Source: Thermohalobaculum sp039817245
GTDB lineage: Bacteria > Pseudomonadota > Alphaproteobacteria > Rhodobacterales > Rhodobacteraceae
DNA length: 10,560 nucleotides
Direction of reading: 5' to 3'
Assembly (NCBI GenBank): GCA_039817245.1
Contig: JBCBWF010000159.1
Span: 1-10,560 of the forward strand
Every line of letters begins with the position of its first letter. The stretch's first letter is position 1. The notes below the pieces were generated by a model. That model was given only the letters and a program-made list of their open reading frames with translations. It had not been told where the DNA came from and did not search any database. This document shows, piece by piece, positions 8,564 to 10,560 of this stretch. A program made the translations under genes and the position numbers.

Positions 8564-9349
8564 GTGTTACAGGGGCTCACGGTCCTCCTGGCGGAGGACA
8601 ATCCGACCAATCAAATCGTCGCCACCCAGATGCTGGAGATGCTCGGCGCCAAGGTGGTGATGGCGAGCGATGGCGTCGAGGCGCTGACCCGGCTGGCCGA
8701 ACGGCGTGTGGACGTGATGCTCATCGATATCGAGATGCCGCTCCTGTCCGGCTCCGAGCTGATCACCCGCCTGCGCGCCCCCGAGAGCCCCCATCGCGAC
8801 ACGCCGATGATCGCGCTCACCGCCTATGTGATGCATGAGCACCGCGCTGTGATCGATGCTGCGGGGGCGGATGGTGTGATCGCAAAGCCCATCGTCTCGG
8901 TGGAGCAGTTCGGCGCCGATATCCTGCGCCATATCGATTCGCGCCGCATGGGCGGAGACGCGCTGCGCGACCGGCGCGAAGCGGCTGCGCGCGCGCCGGC
9001 GGAGGCCCAGTTCGACCCATCGGTGCTCGATCGCCTCGGCGATCTCGTCGGCCCGCGCGTGATGCGCGAGATCCTGGACACGGCGCTCCTCGATCTCGAC
9101 CGTGTCACCAAGGCGCTCGCCGATGCGCTCCTGGATGGCAAGCTCGCAACGGTGTCGCGGGACAGTCACATGCTCGCCGGCCTTGCCGGCACGATCGGCG
9201 GCACTGCGCTGGAGACGGCGGCGCGGCGCATCAACGACGCGCCCGAGGCGGCCATCGCGCAGCGCACGGCGCACATCGCCGAGCTCGAAGCGTGCCGTGC
9301 CGCACTGTCCGAATATCTGCAAAGCGCGCTTGCCGGGATCGCCGCTTAG
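8564..9349 (+). CDS. Orphan receiver-HPt phosphorelay protein
   Basis: A 261-residue two-domain signalling protein. Residues about 5-120 form a CheY-like receiver with the full set of conserved positions: acidic pair Glu11/Asp12 in AEDN, phospho-acceptor Asp55 in LIDIEMP, Thr86 in ALTAY and Lys108 in AKPI. Residues about 148-255 form an HPt helical bundle with the probable phospho-acceptor His202 in DSHMLAGLAGTIGG, the counterpart of the AHxLKGxAxxIG box. There is no kinase, DNA-binding or enzymatic output domain. It should accept phosphate from a hybrid or other kinase and pass it to another receiver in the cytoplasm. The start is GTG 8564 with AGGGGGG nine bases before it; the nearby ATG at 8556 is out of frame. 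No kinase gene is near, so the partner is unknown. Such receiver-HPt ends are common as the tail of hybrid histidine kinases, so this may be a detached tail. Confidence 0.88.
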   Translation: MLQGLTVLLAEDNPTNQIVATQMLEMLGAKVVMASDGVEALTRLAERRVDVMLIDIEMPLLSGSELITRLRAPESPHRDTPMIALTAYVMHEHRAVIDAAGADGVIAKPIVSVEQFGADILRHIDSRRMGGDALRDRREAAARAPAEAQFDPSVLDRLGDLVGPRVMREILDTALLDLDRVTKALADALLDGKLATVSRDSHMLAGLAGTIGGTALETAARRINDAPEAAIAQRTAHIAELEACRAALSEYLQSALAGIAA

Positions 9350-9404
9350 GCACGGCGAAGCCCTTTTGTAAGACCCATGGCCTGAATTCGTCGCTCCGAG
9401 GGTC

Positions 9405-9416
9405 GAAAGCGCTTTC
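9405..9416. promoter_or_regulatory. Perfect palindrome GAAAGCGCTTTC in the IclR leader, candidate operator
   Basis: A 12-base perfect palindrome ending 66 bases before the IclR-type gene's ATG. IclR-family dimers bind short palindromes and often repress their own gene, so an autoregulatory operator is plausible. It is not a terminator: as RNA it would form only four pairs with no proper loop. A second dyad, CTGCAC (9429-9434) and GTGCAG (9447-9452) around 12 bases, lies closer to the start. Confidence 0.4.
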
Positions 9417-9482
9417 CTTTTCCGCCCGCTGCACCATCCTTTCACTGTGCAGTTTGCGAGCCTATCCGGGAGACCGACGACT

Positions 9483-10277
9483 ATGGATCAAAAAGCGAAG
9501 ACGGCGGGGCAGGTCCGGTCTCTCACGCGTGCCCTGTCCCTCATGCGCCATCTGGCTGCGAGCAATGAGGGCATGTCGCTGACGGAGCTCTCCGAGGCCG
9601 CTGGCCTGCCGCCCTCCACCACGCACCGCCTGCTCACGACGCTGGAGGCCGAGCGCTTCGTCCGGCCGGATCCGCAGGGCGGTGCCTGGCGCATCGGCGT
9701 GGCGGCGTTCTTCGTGGGCTCCAGCTTCGCGCGCTCGCGAGACAAGCTCTCGCTCAGCCGCCCCTATCTCCGCCGCCTCATGGAGGTGTCGGGCGAGACC
9801 ACGAATCTGTTCGTCGAATCCGATGGCGAGGCGATCTGCATCGGCCAGATCGAGTCGCGCCACGCCATGCGCGCCATCACCGGCGTCGGCGGGCGCGTCG
9901 CGCTCCACGCTTCGGGGGCGGGCAAGGTGCTGCTCGCGCATATGGAGCCGACGCGGCGCAATCATCTCGTCTCCTCGCTCCCGCTTGCGCGCGTGACCGC
10001 CACCACGATCACCGAGCGCTCGCGCCTCGAGACCTCGCTCGACGAGGTGCGCTCGCTCGGTTACGCGTTGGATGACGAGGAGCACGCGCTCGGCCTGCGC
10101 TGCGTCGCCGCCCCGCTCTTCGACGAGCACGGCCAGGCGGTCGCGGCCATCTCGGTCTCCGGCCCGTCCGCGCGCATCCCGCTCGAGCGTATGCCCACCC
10201 TCGGTCGCATGGTTGCCCAGGCGGCCAGCGAGGCGACGCGTGATTATGGCGGCGCTCTGCCCATGGCGGCTCAGTAA
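9483..10277 (+). CDS. IclR-family transcriptional regulator
   Basis: A 264-residue DNA-binding regulator of usual IclR length. The N-terminal winged helix-turn-helix spans about residues 10-75, with LTELSEAAGLPPSTTHRLLTTLE (split: helix 33-41, recognition helix 43-55) and the wing FVRPDPQGGAWRIG. The C-terminal effector domain (about 90-255) shows the family signatures GETTNLFVESDG, LHASGAGK (141-148), EEHALGLRCVAAP and VAAISVSGP. Family members sense small organic acids such as glyoxylate, pyruvate or aromatic catabolites. This one resembles the subgroup containing BhcR, but the ligand cannot be read here. ATG 9483 is preferred: GGGAG (9468-9472) precedes it by 10 bases, and homology starts just after. 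GTG 9447 would add 12 residues without support. Targets are unknown; prpE or other genes nearby are possible. Confidence 0.92.
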   Translation: MDQKAKTAGQVRSLTRALSLMRHLAASNEGMSLTELSEAAGLPPSTTHRLLTTLEAERFVRPDPQGGAWRIGVAAFFVGSSFARSRDKLSLSRPYLRRLMEVSGETTNLFVESDGEAICIGQIESRHAMRAITGVGGRVALHASGAGKVLLAHMEPTRRNHLVSSLPLARVTATTITERSRLETSLDEVRSLGYALDDEEHALGLRCVAAPLFDEHGQAVAAISVSGPSARIPLERMPTLGRMVAQAASEATRDYGGALPMAAQ

Positions 10278-10312
10278 CGGTCCTGCGCAGACGCGGCATG
10301 CGGCTCGGCTCG

Positions 10313-10338
10313 AGGCACGCCGCGAAGCGCGCGTGCCT
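10313..10338 (+). other. Hairpin after the IclR gene, abutting the tRNA promoter
   Basis: AGGCACGC (10313-10320) pairs with GCGTGCCT (10331-10338), and inner CGC (10321-10323) pairs with GCG (10327-10329) around a GAA loop with one bulged C. It begins 35 bases after the IclR stop. No T run follows, so intrinsic termination would be weak. Its last base is the first T of the tRNA promoter's TTGACA. Confidence 0.45.
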
Positions 10339-10366
10339 TGACACCTCCGGCGCCGACCGCTACTCC
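10337..10366 (+). promoter_or_regulatory. Probable housekeeping promoter of tRNA-Asn
   Basis: CTTGACA at 10337-10343 is a perfect -35 element. With 17-base spacing the -10 reads CTACTC at 10360-10365, half matching the alphaproteobacterial CTATAT consensus. Transcription would start about 40 bases before the tRNA, leaving a short 5' leader. Confidence 0.55.
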
Positions 10367-10414
10367 CTCGCCAGCGCAGCGGAGCCGTTCCGCCCATCGC
10401 TTCCCAGTCTCTGA

Positions 10415-10489
10415 TCCGGCGTAGCTCAGTGGTAGAGCATCGGACTGTTAATCCGCTGGTCGCAGGTTCGAATCCTGCCGCCGGAGCCA
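10415..10489 (+). tRNA. tRNA-Asn (anticodon GTT), CCA encoded
   Basis: Full cloverleaf. Acceptor TCCGGCG (10415-10421) pairs with CGCCGGA (10479-10485), followed by discriminator G and genomic CCA (10487-10489). The D arm is GCTC/GAGC, the anticodon loop is CTGTTAA and the T arm is GCAGG-TTCGAAT-CCTGC. The GTT anticodon reads AAC and AAU. The anticodon stem has four pairs (CGGA/TCCG) plus a T-C mismatch at the 27-43 position. The gene stands alone after the IclR gene and is preceded by its own promoter. Confidence 0.96.
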
Positions 10490-10528
10490 GGGAAGCCGAC
10501 GGTCGCCGCACCGCCCCCAGAGAACCGC

Positions 10529-10557
10529 CCGCCTCCGTGCCCGCGCGTCCGAGGCGG
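10529..10557 (+). other. GC-rich inverted repeat at the window end
   Basis: CCGCCTC (10529-10535) and GAGGCGG (10551-10557) are separated by 15 bases, 40 bases after the tRNA. It may be the stem of a tRNA terminator, but the window ends before any T run could be seen. Confidence 0.25.
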
Positions 10558-10560
10558 CGG

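Noticed and set aside
8567..9445. 292-codon minus-strand frame opposite the receiver-HPt gene
   Set aside because: Arg/His-rich shadow; the plus strand carries all receiver and HPt signature residues.

Overview
The window reads as chromosomal DNA of a high-GC alphaproteobacterium. The grounds are the strong G/C third-position bias in every large gene, a tRNA promoter that fits the alphaproteobacterial CTTGAC-N17 pattern better than the enterobacterial one, and the mix of B12-dependent methylmalonyl-CoA mutase, PTA-fused malic enzyme, PrpE and an IclR regulator. The species cannot be named from this sequence.

Layout. The window opens inside methylmalonyl-CoA mutase (plus strand, 5' end missing, ends 2005). 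On the minus strand, facing it, lies a compact two-gene cassette (3247 to 2034) joined by an ATGA overlap. Its first gene encodes a 222-residue protein whose C-terminal half is hydrophobic and carries a regular five-glycine zipper. Its second encodes a 182-residue acidic soluble protein. I read the pair as a candidate pore-forming toxin and its cognate immunity protein. A 323-base divergent region rich in dyads separates this cassette from maeB (3571-5856), which ends in a textbook intrinsic terminator. A lower-GC spacer of about 530 bases with no convincing gene follows, then prpE (6439-8337). After that come an orphan receiver-HPt phosphorelay protein (8564-9349), an IclR-type regulator (9483-10277) and tRNA-Asn(GTT) with its own promoter (10415-10489).

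How the genes fit together. PrpE activates propionate to propionyl-CoA. Methylmalonyl-CoA mutase produces succinyl-CoA at the end of the propionyl-CoA carboxylation route. Malic enzyme drains the resulting C4 acids to pyruvate with NADPH production. Together they make a coherent module for propionate and C4 carbon, although propionyl-CoA carboxylase and epimerase are not in view. The IclR protein is of a type that often controls organic-acid or glyoxylate-linked genes and may control itself through a palindrome in its leader.

The toxin-immunity candidate is the least ordinary item. It sits antisense between housekeeping genes with no secretion genes visible. The orphan receiver-HPt protein has no kinase partner in view.
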